From the NCBI GenBank assembly GCA_902616615.1, contig CACMTN010000003.1:1-64000 (forward strand): a DNA stretch of 64,000 nucleotides. The letters are read 5' to 3'. This document shows positions 1-8,266 of the stretch, piece by piece. The notes beneath the pieces were generated by a model. The model saw nothing but the letters and a program-made list of their open reading frames with translations. It was not told the DNA's origin and searched no databases. A program made the position numbers and the translations under genes. How positions within the stretch are numbered: the stretch's first letter is position 1; each line of letters opens with the position of its first letter. The DNA comes from an uncultured SAR116 cluster alpha proteobacterium. Its GTDB lineage: Bacteria > Pseudomonadota > Alphaproteobacteria > Puniceispirillales > Marisalimonadaceae.

Positions 1-1
1 A

Positions 2-526
2 TGGTTACCATTAAAAAATATTTTCTTTAATGAATTTCATTATTCTCAAAATTTTGGAAAGTTAGGATTATGTGGTTGTCCTGGCACTTTATTAGATTCT
101 AATAATCAAATTATTGGGATTCAAAAAACATTGAAAATTTTTAAAAATCATAACGTTAATGTTGTTTTATCTCTCACGGAAACATCAGAATTAAAATCAC
201 TAGGATGTGGAAATTTAATAAAGGAAATTAAATTAAATAATTTCGTTTGGTTACATTTTCCAATTAATGATTTTAATATACCTCCTAAAAATTCACTTCT
301 AAAGTTAAATTTACTTCTCTCGGATCTAGAAAATTTTTTAAAAAAAGAAAAAAATATTATTATACATTGTAAGGCGGGATTAGGTAGAACTGGTACAATC
401 GCATCATTATTATTAGCTAAATTAGGAATATCCACAAAAGATGCCATTAAATTTATAAGAAAATATAGACCAGGATCAATTGATACAGATGAGCAAAAAA
501 ACTTTGTTTTAAATTGGAAATGTTAA
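2..526 (+). CDS. Dual-specificity/tyrosine phosphatase-like protein, 5' end cut by window
   Basis: The ORF track starts this at a TTG (131), but the same frame is open back to base 2 and reads through a GLCGCPGT stretch, so the gene is probably longer and truncated by the window edge. The visible part holds the Cys-based phosphatase loop HCKAGLGRTG (HCx5R) and a preceding acidic-loop region around HFPINDF. Such enzymes remove phosphate from phosphotyrosine/serine or small phospho-substrates through a cysteinyl-phosphate intermediate. It lies 196 bp upstream of phnC on the same strand, so a role in the phosphonate locus is possible but unproven. The family call is firm from the motif; the substrate is unknown. 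Confidence 0.75.
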   Translation, partial: WLPLKNIFFNEFHYSQNFGKLGLCGCPGTLLDSNNQIIGIQKTLKIFKNHNVNVVLSLTETSELKSLGCGNLIKEIKLNNFVWLHFPINDFNIPPKNSLLKLNLLLSDLENFLKKEKNIIIHCKAGLGRTGTIASLLLAKLGISTKDAIKFIRKYRPGSIDTDEQKNFVLNWKC

Positions 527-529
527 CAA

Positions 530-547
530 GATGATTCTTTAATCATC
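530..547 (+). terminator. Weak hairpin after phosphatase gene
   Basis: The inverted repeat GATGATT / AATCATC has a four-base CTTT loop and begins a few bases after the stop codon. It is followed by an A-rich then T-rich stretch. The stem is only 7 bp and AT-rich, so termination is a guess. The rest of the 196-bp gap before phnC shows no Pho-box-like direct repeat that I could recognise. Confidence 0.3.
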
Positions 548-722
548 AAAAAATTATTTTTTATTTTGATCATTCATATAACATTCAAATAAGAAATAAT
601 TTTTTTCTATAATTAAACTACTGATTTCTATAACTAAATTTTAATTTAACAATTTAGAAATAAAAATTAAACAAAACTGAAATATTTTAAGACCAAAAAA
701 TAAAGAATCATGGAGATTTTTT

Positions 723-1526
723 ATGCTTAAAATAATTAATATTTCTAAATATTTTGATCAAGTTAAAGCTGTTAATAATGTAACAATAAATGTTGAAAAT
801 TCCTCAATGATTGGAATTATTGGAAGATCAGGTGCTGGTAAATCTACATTATTAAGAACAATAAACAGACTTACTGACGCTACCTCTGGCGAAATTCTTT
901 TCCAAGATCAAAATATATTAGATTTGAAGAAAAAGGATAAACTCGCATGGCAAAAAAATTGTGCCATGATATTTCAACAGTTTAATCTTGTTCCAAGATT
1001 GGATGTTCTTACAAATGTTATTTTAGGCAAATTGAATGAGATGTCTACTGTGCGTGCTAGTCTAAAACTTTTTACATCTGAAGAAAGATATGCCGCATTA
1101 AACTTCTTAGACAAATTTGGCATGATACAGACTGCTCTACAAAGAGCTGAAACACTCTCCGGTGGTCAGCAACAAAGAGTTGCAATATGTAGAGCTATGA
1201 TGCAAGACCCTAAACTAATCCTTGCAGATGAACCTATAGCTTCATTAGATCCTTTAAATGCTAGACTTGTTATGGAATCTCTTAGAAAAATTCATGATGA
1301 ACAAAATATCACAGTGATTTGTAACCTACATACTCTAGATACTGCAAAGCAGTATTGTGATCGTATTATTGGTATGCAGAACGGAGAAATAGTGTTTGAT
1401 GATTTACCATCAAAACTTACAAATCAAAAAGCTAGAGAAATTTATGGTGCTGAAGCTGACGAAGCTTTTGAAGGCACTATGACATCAGTTTCATTAGAGA
1501 GCGCAGATATTAAGAAGACTGCATGA
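723..1526 (+). CDS. phnC: Phosphonate ABC transporter ATP-binding protein PhnC
   Basis: This 267-residue ATPase energises phosphonate import from the cytoplasmic face of the inner membrane. Walker A GRSGAGKS is at about residues 34-41, the signature LSGGQQQR at about 145-152, Walker B LILADE just after it, and the H-loop histidine near 203. The length fits PhnC. It is followed by phnD (47 bp gap) and two permease genes, which fixes the assignment. The start ATG has a GGAGA ribosome-binding site 7 bp upstream, inside a short leader motif repeated before phnD. Confidence 0.95.
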   Translation: MLKIINISKYFDQVKAVNNVTINVENSSMIGIIGRSGAGKSTLLRTINRLTDATSGEILFQDQNILDLKKKDKLAWQKNCAMIFQQFNLVPRLDVLTNVILGKLNEMSTVRASLKLFTSEERYAALNFLDKFGMIQTALQRAETLSGGQQQRVAICRAMMQDPKLILADEPIASLDPLNARLVMESLRKIHDEQNITVICNLHTLDTAKQYCDRIIGMQNGEIVFDDLPSKLTNQKAREIYGAEADEAFEGTMTSVSLESADIKKTA

Positions 1527-1573
1527 ACTTATGAAAATTAGAAGACCAAACTTAAATCAATGGAGAAACATAA

Positions 1574-2533
1574 ATGTTAAAAAAATTATATAGTTTTTTA
1601 GCTGTAGTGACCGCTTTTTTAATGGTTTCTGCAGCTAATGCAGATAAAAAATACGATGGACCAAAAATGGACCTCAGTAAATTTCAGCCTGAGTTCAGAA
1701 TTGGTTTTCTTGGAGATGAAGCATCCCAAGATATCATTGCAAGAAATGGATGTCTAAAAGATTATGTTGAAAAAGCATATAGTGTACCAGCTAAATTGTT
1801 TACATTCAAAGATTATGCTGGAACCATGGAATCAATGCTTGGTGGCAACCTTGATTACACATGGTTTGGTTCTTCTGGCTATGCTGGAATTTATCTACAA
1901 GATCCAAATGCCGTTGTGCCAATTTTAACTAGAATGCAACCTACTGGCGATACTGGATATTATTCGGTAATGGTAGCTAGGAAAGATTCAGGTATTAAAT
2001 CTCTAGATGATCTTAAAGGAAAAAAATTAGGTTTTGCTGATCCTAATTCTACTTCTGGATATCTAATCCCATCTATTGAATTACCAGAATTATATAACGT
2101 TAATATTGATACTTACTTCTCAAAGACTCAGTTTTCTGGCGGACACGAAAACAATGTATTAGCTGTTTTAAATGGAGACGTTGATGCTGGCGTTACATGG
2201 GTATCTGGTGTTGGTAAATGGGAAGAAGGATACTCATCTGGTAATTTAAGAAAAATGGTTGATAAAGGTATCTTAAATATGGACGACTTAGTTCAGGTTT
2301 GGTCATCAAAGTTAATTCCTAATGGCCCGATTGTAATGCCAAAGAAATTACCACAGGAAGCTAGAGATGTTATGGTTGGATTGAAGCAATGGATACACAA
2401 AAATGATCCAAAATGCAGTGAAGATGTTGCAAATGGCATTGTAAAAGCTTGGGTTCCAGTTGATCATAGTTTCTATGAAGTAATTGTAAAAGCTAGAAAA
2501 GCAAAATTAGAAGCCAAGAAGAAAAAAGGCTAA
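1574..2533 (+). CDS. phnD: Phosphonate ABC transporter substrate-binding protein PhnD
   Basis: The 319-residue protein has a clear Sec signal peptide (KK, hydrophobic core, cleavage after SAANA near residue 23) and the PhnD/phosphate-phosphonate-binding fold signature region GYYSVMVARKDSGIKSLDD with downstream GKKLGFADPNSTSGYL. It binds phosphonates in the periplasm and delivers them to PhnE1/PhnE2. It sits between phnC and phnE. A strong inverted repeat begins 8 bp after its stop, as is common where the binding protein must be made in excess of the permease. The exact ligand cannot be read from sequence. Confidence 0.93.
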   Translation: MLKKLYSFLAVVTAFLMVSAANADKKYDGPKMDLSKFQPEFRIGFLGDEASQDIIARNGCLKDYVEKAYSVPAKLFTFKDYAGTMESMLGGNLDYTWFGSSGYAGIYLQDPNAVVPILTRMQPTGDTGYYSVMVARKDSGIKSLDDLKGKKLGFADPNSTSGYLIPSIELPELYNVNIDTYFSKTQFSGGHENNVLAVLNGDVDAGVTWVSGVGKWEEGYSSGNLRKMVDKGILNMDDLVQVWSSKLIPNGPIVMPKKLPQEARDVMVGLKQWIHKNDPKCSEDVANGIVKAWVPVDHSFYEVIVKARKAKLEAKKKKG

Positions 2534-2540
2534 TTACTAA

Positions 2541-2575
2541 TATGCAAAAGACAGTAATTAGCTGTCTTTTGCATA
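2541..2575 (+). terminator. Strong hairpin between phnD and phnE1
   Basis: TATGCAAAAGACAG pairs perfectly with CTGTCTTTTGCATA around a 7-base loop (TAATTAG), giving a 14-bp stem that starts directly 8 bp after the phnD stop. There is no long T-run after it, so it is better read as an mRNA 3'-end stabiliser or partial terminator than as a full stop. It would raise phnD message relative to phnE. Confidence 0.75.
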
Positions 2576-2618
2576 CTTTATTAACTCAATCAACAATAAT
2601 TTTATAGTTGGAAGTATA

Positions 2619-3473
2619 ATGTATTCAGACAATATTTTAGGTTTTGAGACAATTGAGAAAAACCTAAAAGCAATGGCTTTTAAAAGATTAATTTATTCCT
2701 TCATAAGCATTTTGGCTATTTTATTTCTTCTTTCCAGTGGACTTACAATAGCAGAAGAAAATAATGCAGGAAGCTTTCAAAGGGGATTGAGTAAATTTTT
2801 TGACTACCCTGTTGATCTTTTCAAAGAAGCATTTGAGTCTGGTTGGAGATGGTATGCATATGTATTCAAATATCTTCCAGATTTAATATCAACAATAAAC
2901 ATGGCTTTTTTTTCAACACTGTTCGGGGCAATTTTTGCTCTTCTCTTGAGCCTGTTTGCAAGTAAAAATTTAATTAAAAACCAATATATAGTTACTTTCT
3001 CAAGAAGAATCATGGACATTTTGAGATCATTTCCTGAGTTGGTTATTGCTATGATATTTTTGTATCTGATGGGAAAATCAGAATTACCTGCAGTTATTGC
3101 AATAGTAATTCATACTGCTGGAGCTCTAGGAAAATTATTCTCTGAAGCTATTGAAAATGCTGATAACAAACCAATTGAAGGTTTACAATCTTGTGGAGCA
3201 AGTTGGTGGCAACGAGTTAGATTTGCAGTTATTCCTCAAGTAATACCTTTATTTATCTCATACACCCTTCTGAGGTTAGAAATTAATGTAAGAGCGTCAA
3301 CCATCCTTGGTTTTGTAGGTGCTGGAGGTATTGGAGAAGCATTGTCTGCTGTAATTCAGTTTAGATATGGAGACGAAATTATAGCTATTATGTTTTTATT
3401 AGTTATCACTATAATTTCCTTAGATTATTTCTCCAGATTTCTTAGGGGTAGATTAATTGGAGACAATAAGTAA
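2619..3473 (+). CDS. phnE: Phosphonate ABC transporter permease PhnE (first copy)
   Basis: This 284-residue integral membrane protein has about six hydrophobic segments and the ABC-permease EAA-type cytoplasmic loop around GLQSCGASWWQRVRFAVIPQ, followed by the RASTILGFVGAGGIG motif typical of PhnE. It forms half of the inner-membrane channel for phosphonates. An in-frame ATG at residue 19 is a possible alternative start. Its stop overlaps the start of the second permease by one base (TAATG), indicating translational coupling. Confidence 0.92.
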   Translation: MYSDNILGFETIEKNLKAMAFKRLIYSFISILAILFLLSSGLTIAEENNAGSFQRGLSKFFDYPVDLFKEAFESGWRWYAYVFKYLPDLISTINMAFFSTLFGAIFALLLSLFASKNLIKNQYIVTFSRRIMDILRSFPELVIAMIFLYLMGKSELPAVIAIVIHTAGALGKLFSEAIENADNKPIEGLQSCGASWWQRVRFAVIPQVIPLFISYTLLRLEINVRASTILGFVGAGGIGEALSAVIQFRYGDEIIAIMFLLVITIISLDYFSRFLRGRLIGDNK

Positions 3474-4831
3474 TGGAGCAAGTATTAAATCAAAATGTTA
3501 TTGATGCAGTTGATCTAAAACATAAAAAACATATTAGAATTCTTATTATAACTGGATTTATGTTTATGGTTTATTTAATTGGGTCAATAATACACTTTGA
3601 TCTACCTAACTTAGCTAAAAAGTGGAATAAAGATCGAGCGTCTATGTTTATGTTAGATATATATGCTCACAAAGACCATATAAAAATGAATTGGAAAGAT
3701 CCTCAGAAAATTGATGTAAGATTTGAGGGTGGTCATAGGCATGTTTATAAAGATGATCCCACTTGGCTTATTAGAAATAAAAACAATCAATCTACAATTG
3801 TTAACTTTGATAATGGTGGTCAGTTTGTTTTCTTTCCAAATAGAGTGGAAATGAGAAATTTTCCTAATATCAATGAACCATTCATTTTTAAGCTTAATAA
3901 AAATGGTAAACCTTATGTTGATGGGTATGTTGGAAAGGAAAGTATGTTGCCAAGTTGGATGCGTGCAACAGAAAATAAAGTTGAAGTGAGACCTTCTTTA
4001 TATGAAAGGCTTCAGGTATATGGATCAAAAGTCGAAGTTCATAGATACGAGTTAGGATGGAAATATTTTTGGTTTGATTTCGATAGCCCTCTTGTTGGAA
4101 AGGGATTTCTTGACGCTATATCACTTATGTTTAATGATGACAGAGTAGATCCAAAAATTTCAAATTTTAATCTTGTTGTAAATGAATTTTTAGAAAATGA
4201 AATATGGCACCACAACACCGTTTTGTTTGCTATGGTTGAAACATTATTAATGGCCATTCTTGGAACATTAATTGCCTCAATGGTTGGTCTTCCACTAGCT
4301 TTTCTTGCTGCTTACAATGTTACTCCACTTTCCTCAATAAGGTTTTTTCTGAGAAGACTCTTCGACATGCTTCGAGGAATAGATATGTTAATTTGGAGTT
4401 TAATATTCCTTAGAGCTTTCGGTCCTGGACTTTTTACCGGAATTTTTGCAATCGCATTTACAGACACAGGCACTCTTGGTAAATTAATGTCTGAAGCTAT
4501 AGAAAATACTGATAAAAAAGATAAAGAAGGTATCCAGTCAACTGGTGCAAACAAAGTTCTTCAACATAGATTTGGTATCATTCCACAAATACTACCAATT
4601 TTCATTTCACAAAGTTTATATTACCTAGAGTCTAACACAAGAGCTGCCGTAATTATTGGGGCAATGGGTGCTGGAGGTATAGGCTTACATTTCCTTGGGG
4701 CATTAATGACTGGAAATGATTTTGAAAACGTTGCTTACATGGCAATTTTAGTTTTAGTTGCTGTAATGTGCATTGATACTATGTCAGCCAAACTAAGAAG
4801 ATTATTAATTGGTATAGAGGATAAGAAATAA
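3473..4831 (+). CDS. phnE: Phosphonate ABC transporter permease PhnE, long form (second copy)
   Basis: At 452 residues this is much longer than the first permease. After one N-terminal membrane segment (about residues 23-42) there is a roughly 200-residue soluble insertion with few hydrophobic stretches, probably periplasmic, and only then the permease domain (about 240 onward). That domain has an EAA loop, GIQSTGANKVLQHRFGIIPQ, and a RAAVIIGAMGAGGIG motif matching the first copy. It likely pairs with PhnE1 as a heterodimer. Long PhnE2 forms occur in alphaproteobacteria; the role of the insertion is unknown. Confidence 0.88.
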   Translation: MEQVLNQNVIDAVDLKHKKHIRILIITGFMFMVYLIGSIIHFDLPNLAKKWNKDRASMFMLDIYAHKDHIKMNWKDPQKIDVRFEGGHRHVYKDDPTWLIRNKNNQSTIVNFDNGGQFVFFPNRVEMRNFPNINEPFIFKLNKNGKPYVDGYVGKESMLPSWMRATENKVEVRPSLYERLQVYGSKVEVHRYELGWKYFWFDFDSPLVGKGFLDAISLMFNDDRVDPKISNFNLVVNEFLENEIWHHNTVLFAMVETLLMAILGTLIASMVGLPLAFLAAYNVTPLSSIRFFLRRLFDMLRGIDMLIWSLIFLRAFGPGLFTGIFAIAFTDTGTLGKLMSEAIENTDKKDKEGIQSTGANKVLQHRFGIIPQILPIFISQSLYYLESNTRAAVIIGAMGAGGIGLHFLGALMTGNDFENVAYMAILVLVAVMCIDTMSAKLRRLLIGIEDKK

Positions 4832-4841
4832 AGGATTTACT

Positions 4842-5306
4842 ATGAATAGATATATTTTAATAATAGTTTTTTTAATTTACCCGTTACTTGTTCAAGCTCA
4901 AAGCAAAGATACAAAAAATATAAGCAATGAGGTGTCTTCTCAGGAAGCTGGAACATTAGTTAATACAGAAGAAATTTTTCAAAAACTTATAGATAAATGT
5001 GATGATGTTAACCTTCTTATGTTAAGAGCCAGAATAAGATTAGAGTTGCCTAGAATAGATAAATCTGACGCTGATACAGTCGAAAAAATGCTGTTAGAAG
5101 GTTTTGAAATGTGTGCACAAAAAAAACCTGAGGAAGCTAAAGTAAAATTAACAGAAGCATACGAAATCGCAAAAAAAGCTGCCTCGGAAAAATTTGGCCA
5201 AACTGGTACAGGTGGATTAGAAACTGTCAAAAAAGATATCGAACCTCTAAAAGATACAAACTCTTCTAATGGTACAAAAGATAAGCCATGGTGGAAATTC
5301 TGGTAA
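4842..5306 (+). CDS. Small exported protein of unknown function in the phn operon
   Basis: The 154-residue product starts with a signal peptide (hydrophobic residues 4-18, likely cleaved after VQAQ). The mature part is highly charged and helical, with a cysteine pair around residues 52 and 88 (DKCDDVN and EMCAQKKP), and it ends in an aromatic tail PWWKFW. It starts 10 bp after the long permease gene, so it is probably co-transcribed with the transporter. I do not recognise the family. It could be a periplasmic accessory of the importer; that is inference from position only. Confidence 0.7.
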   Translation: MNRYILIIVFLIYPLLVQAQSKDTKNISNEVSSQEAGTLVNTEEIFQKLIDKCDDVNLLMLRARIRLELPRIDKSDADTVEKMLLEGFEMCAQKKPEEAKVKLTEAYEIAKKAASEKFGQTGTGGLETVKKDIEPLKDTNSSNGTKDKPWWKFW

Positions 5307-5387
5307 TTGAAATTTAATTTTTTATAAAAATATTTGTAAAAAAAATGAAAAATTATTTCGTAATGATCTTCTAAAAAAGGGGATAGT

Positions 5388-6308
5388 ATGAAATTAAAAC
5401 CATTTGACAAATCTGGAAAATTTTACAAAGGCAATTTGCATGGACATAGCGATTACTCTGACGGACTGCTTAAACCAAAAACTGTGATTGAGTTTTACAA
5501 ATCATATAGCTATGATTTTACATGTCTTTCTGATCATTTATGGCATGACAAGAGATTTGCTGCAGAAAGTGTCAATGATGTTTCTGATTTTAATTTTAAA
5601 GATTTTATTACAATTCCAAGTGCTGAAATTCATGTAAAAGGAAAAAAGTACGAAAGAGCTGGCTTGTGGCATCTTGTTGCTAACGGTTTGCCTTTAGATT
5701 TCAAAATTGCATCTGATAATGAAACAATAGATGAACTACTTAACAGAATCATAGAGACTGGAGCATTTGTAACAATAGCTCATCCAGAGTGGTATTCATT
5801 ATCTTCTGATGAGGCCATTAAAGTAAGTAATGCTCACGCAGTTGAAATCTATAATCACGCAGCAACAATTAGCTCAAATAGAGGTAGTGGAATAGCTACA
5901 GCTGACTTCCTACTAAATAATAATAAAAAAATTTTACTAACTGCATCTGACGATTCGCATTTTCATAAAGAAGATGCTTTAGGAGGTTGGGTATTCGTAA
6001 AATGCAAAAACCTGTCTATACAAAATATTTTATATTCTCTTAAAAATGGTAATTATTACTCTTCTACAGGGATAGCAATACATAATATAGAACTTGATGA
6101 TAATGAACTCTTAATACAATGTAGTCCAGCTTCACACATAATTATTTCAGGCTCCTCTAATACCTGCCTTTCCAAAAATGGTTACAACATTACAAGTGCC
6201 AAATTTGATTTAAATAAGCTTGATACAAGTTTTTTTAGAGTAACAGTATTAAACGAGTATGGTAAATATGCTTGGTCTAATCCTTACTGGTTAGATGAAA
6301 TTTTTTAA
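5388..6308 (+). CDS. PHP-domain metal-dependent hydrolase, possible cyclic-phosphate phosphoesterase
   Basis: The 306-residue protein opens with the PHP-family motif GNLHGHSDYSDG and continues with a second metal motif CLSDH, a HPEW motif near residue 127 and DDSH near 190, all metal ligands of the PHP fold. The arrangement resembles CehA/McbA-type metallohydrolases. It lies in the phosphonate block between the transporter genes and an acyltransferase, and the cluster lacks phnP. In Eggerthella lenta a PHP protein cleaves the ribose cyclic phosphate made by C-P lyase, so this one may do the PhnP step. Substrate is inferred. A GGGGA site precedes the ATG. Confidence 0.8.
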   Translation: MKLKPFDKSGKFYKGNLHGHSDYSDGLLKPKTVIEFYKSYSYDFTCLSDHLWHDKRFAAESVNDVSDFNFKDFITIPSAEIHVKGKKYERAGLWHLVANGLPLDFKIASDNETIDELLNRIIETGAFVTIAHPEWYSLSSDEAIKVSNAHAVEIYNHAATISSNRGSGIATADFLLNNNKKILLTASDDSHFHKEDALGGWVFVKCKNLSIQNILYSLKNGNYYSSTGIAIHNIELDDNELLIQCSPASHIIISGSSNTCLSKNGYNITSAKFDLNKLDTSFFRVTVLNEYGKYAWSNPYWLDEIF

Positions 6309-6384
6309 AGATAGGAGTAACGATTGAAGATACTAGAGTTAACATATCTCAATGTTTTTATTTTTTTAGCACCTAGTTATTAAC

Positions 6385-6999
6385 ATGAAAAAACTTGATA
6401 AAAACAGACCTTTAATTCACTCAAATTGTCAAGTTGTAGACAGTAATTTTGGTTCATTTGTTGAAATAGGTGAATATTCTATTATTTCAAATTCTAATTT
6501 CGGTGATTATTCTTATTGTACAAGATTTTGTGATATAGCCAATACAGACATAAAAAAATTTTCTAATATTGCAAGCTCTGTTAGAATAGGTCCAACGGAC
6601 CATCCAATGGAAAAAGCAAGTCTTCATCATTTTTTATATAGATCAACTGACTATTGGGAAGACAAAGAACATGACAAAGATTTTTTTAAAAACCGATATT
6701 CCAGAAAAACTATAATTGGCAATGACACATGGATAGGACATGCTGCTATTGTTAAACCTGACATTACAGTTGGGGATGGTGCTATAATTGGAGCTGGTTC
6801 TGTTGTTACCAAAGATGTGGAAAGTTATACTATTGTAGCAGGAAATCCCGCTAAAATTATTAGAAGAAGGTTTTCAGAAAAAATTGCAATTCAATTATCT
6901 GAAATTCAATGGTGGAATTGGTCTCATGAGAAAATAGGATCTTCCTTAGACGATTTTAGAACTTTAAGTGTTGAAGATTTTATATCAAAATATAAATAG
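6385..6999 (+). CDS. Phosphonate-locus hexapeptide-repeat acyltransferase (TIGR03308 type)
   Basis: This 204-residue protein has left-handed beta-helix hexapeptide repeats (GNDTWIGHAAIVKPDITVGDGAIIGAGSVV region split over residues 112-141) and a xenobiotic/chloramphenicol acetyltransferase-like histidine loop near THPME-like DHPMEKAS. The ending VAGNPAKIIRRRF is typical of the family. A subfamily of these transferases is found almost only in phosphonate operons of alphaproteobacteria and may acetylate aminophosphonates, as PhnO does. It converges with the PhnM-like gene, with one base between the stops. Confidence 0.82.
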   Translation: MKKLDKNRPLIHSNCQVVDSNFGSFVEIGEYSIISNSNFGDYSYCTRFCDIANTDIKKFSNIASSVRIGPTDHPMEKASLHHFLYRSTDYWEDKEHDKDFFKNRYSRKTIIGNDTWIGHAAIVKPDITVGDGAIIGAGSVVTKDVESYTIVAGNPAKIIRRRFSEKIAIQLSEIQWWNWSHEKIGSSLDDFRTLSVEDFISKYK

Positions 7000-7000
7000 A

Positions 7001-8215
7001 TTAGGATACTGCATTTGATGATTTAATAAATCTGTCAACAACGCTTTTACAAACACTTGCAATCTTTCCATTACATATTGTTGCTTCTATCTCTCTTGTT
7101 TTTGGGTTAATAATTACTAAATCTGCGTAATTTTCTACTTTGATAGCTCCTCTTTTGTCAATATTTAGTGCCTTTGCGGGATTTTCTGATATTAATGCCC
7201 ATGCATTTTCAATAGAACAAATCTTATGATCTAACAAATACCAAATTGACTGGAGTAGTGATGGATAATAATAATCTGATACTAGAATGCTACAGTATCC
7301 TAGTTTTAATAATTCTAATGTAGATATATTTCCATTATGTGAACCACCTCTGACTAAATTAGGCGCACCCATTATTACATTTTCATTATTGAAGTATGCT
7401 TCTTTAGCAGCTAAAATACTTGTTGGAAACTCACAAATATTAGCACCAAAACTTCTAAACCATTTTCTATCCTTTTTGCTTTCATCATCATGCGAACCAA
7501 ATTTAATATTATTAGATTTCATAAAATTGCTTAATGTTTTTAAACTATCACTTACTTCATTTTCTTTTGTTAATCGATAATTCACAATATTTGCAAGTTC
7601 ACTTTTTTCCATAGACATTTTATTAGCCCATGTTGCAAATGCTGTTGGTTTGTTTTCAATTTTTTCTATGGCATCAGGTATATGGTTGTTGAATACCACA
7701 TAATTAAGTTTGTATTCTGTAATTAAATCAATAAGTTCTTGAACTTTTTCTACAAGATGCGTTTCGTACCTTACCTGAACATTTATATTAGTTATCATAG
7801 AAGGTCTGTATTTATTGAGATTTTCTAAAAATATTTTAGCGTATTCAGGACTTCTTATTCTACCTTCCCAGCTATAGCTACATGCTAGGTAAGCTGTAGT
7901 AATGCCATTAATGGAAAGTTCTTTGTCAACAATTTTAAGAGTATCATTCATATCAAAACTTACGCCTGGCCTTGGAAATAATTGTCTTTCAAATCCATCT
8001 CCATGTAAGTCTATTATTCCAGGTAACACCCAAAAACCCGTCAAATCTATAACTGGATAATTTTTTTTAGGGTATTGATTAGTTTTATTAACTTCAATTG
8101 AAGTTAAAAATTTATCTTCAATAGTTATGGTTCCCGATTGCATTTTATTATGATGCAAAAATTTACTGCCCTGTAAAATATATCCTGAAAATTGATTTGA
8201 TTGTATTTGATTCAT
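7001..8215 (-). CDS. PhnM-like amidohydrolase (second, divergent copy)
   Basis: The 404-residue protein is an amidohydrolase related to PhnM, the RPnTP diphosphatase of the C-P lyase pathway. It keeps the N-terminal metal motif as HGDGFERQ, a FGSHDD motif near residue 240, and the block NVIMGAPNLVRGGSHNGN and SDYYYPS shared with the canonical PhnM at 14.8 kb. The first motif differs from the canonical HTDNLERH. It lies 51 bp downstream of phnF on the same strand, away from the phnG-N operon. It may process a different phosphonate intermediate or be a redundant PhnM. Confidence 0.8.
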   Translation of the reverse strand: MNQIQSNQFSGYILQGSKFLHHNKMQSGTITIEDKFLTSIEVNKTNQYPKKNYPVIDLTGFWVLPGIIDLHGDGFERQLFPRPGVSFDMNDTLKIVDKELSINGITTAYLACSYSWEGRIRSPEYAKIFLENLNKYRPSMITNINVQVRYETHLVEKVQELIDLITEYKLNYVVFNNHIPDAIEKIENKPTAFATWANKMSMEKSELANIVNYRLTKENEVSDSLKTLSNFMKSNNIKFGSHDDESKKDRKWFRSFGANICEFPTSILAAKEAYFNNENVIMGAPNLVRGGSHNGNISTLELLKLGYCSILVSDYYYPSLLQSIWYLLDHKICSIENAWALISENPAKALNIDKRGAIKVENYADLVIINPKTREIEATICNGKIASVCKSVVDRFIKSSNAVS

Positions 8216-8266
8216 ATATTTTAATTATCTTAATTTTATTAATTTTATATTACAAATATCAAAAGC

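Noticed and set aside
527-722. Pho box before phnC
   Set aside because: I searched for CTGTCA-type direct repeats spaced about 11 bp and saw none; the region is only AT-rich.
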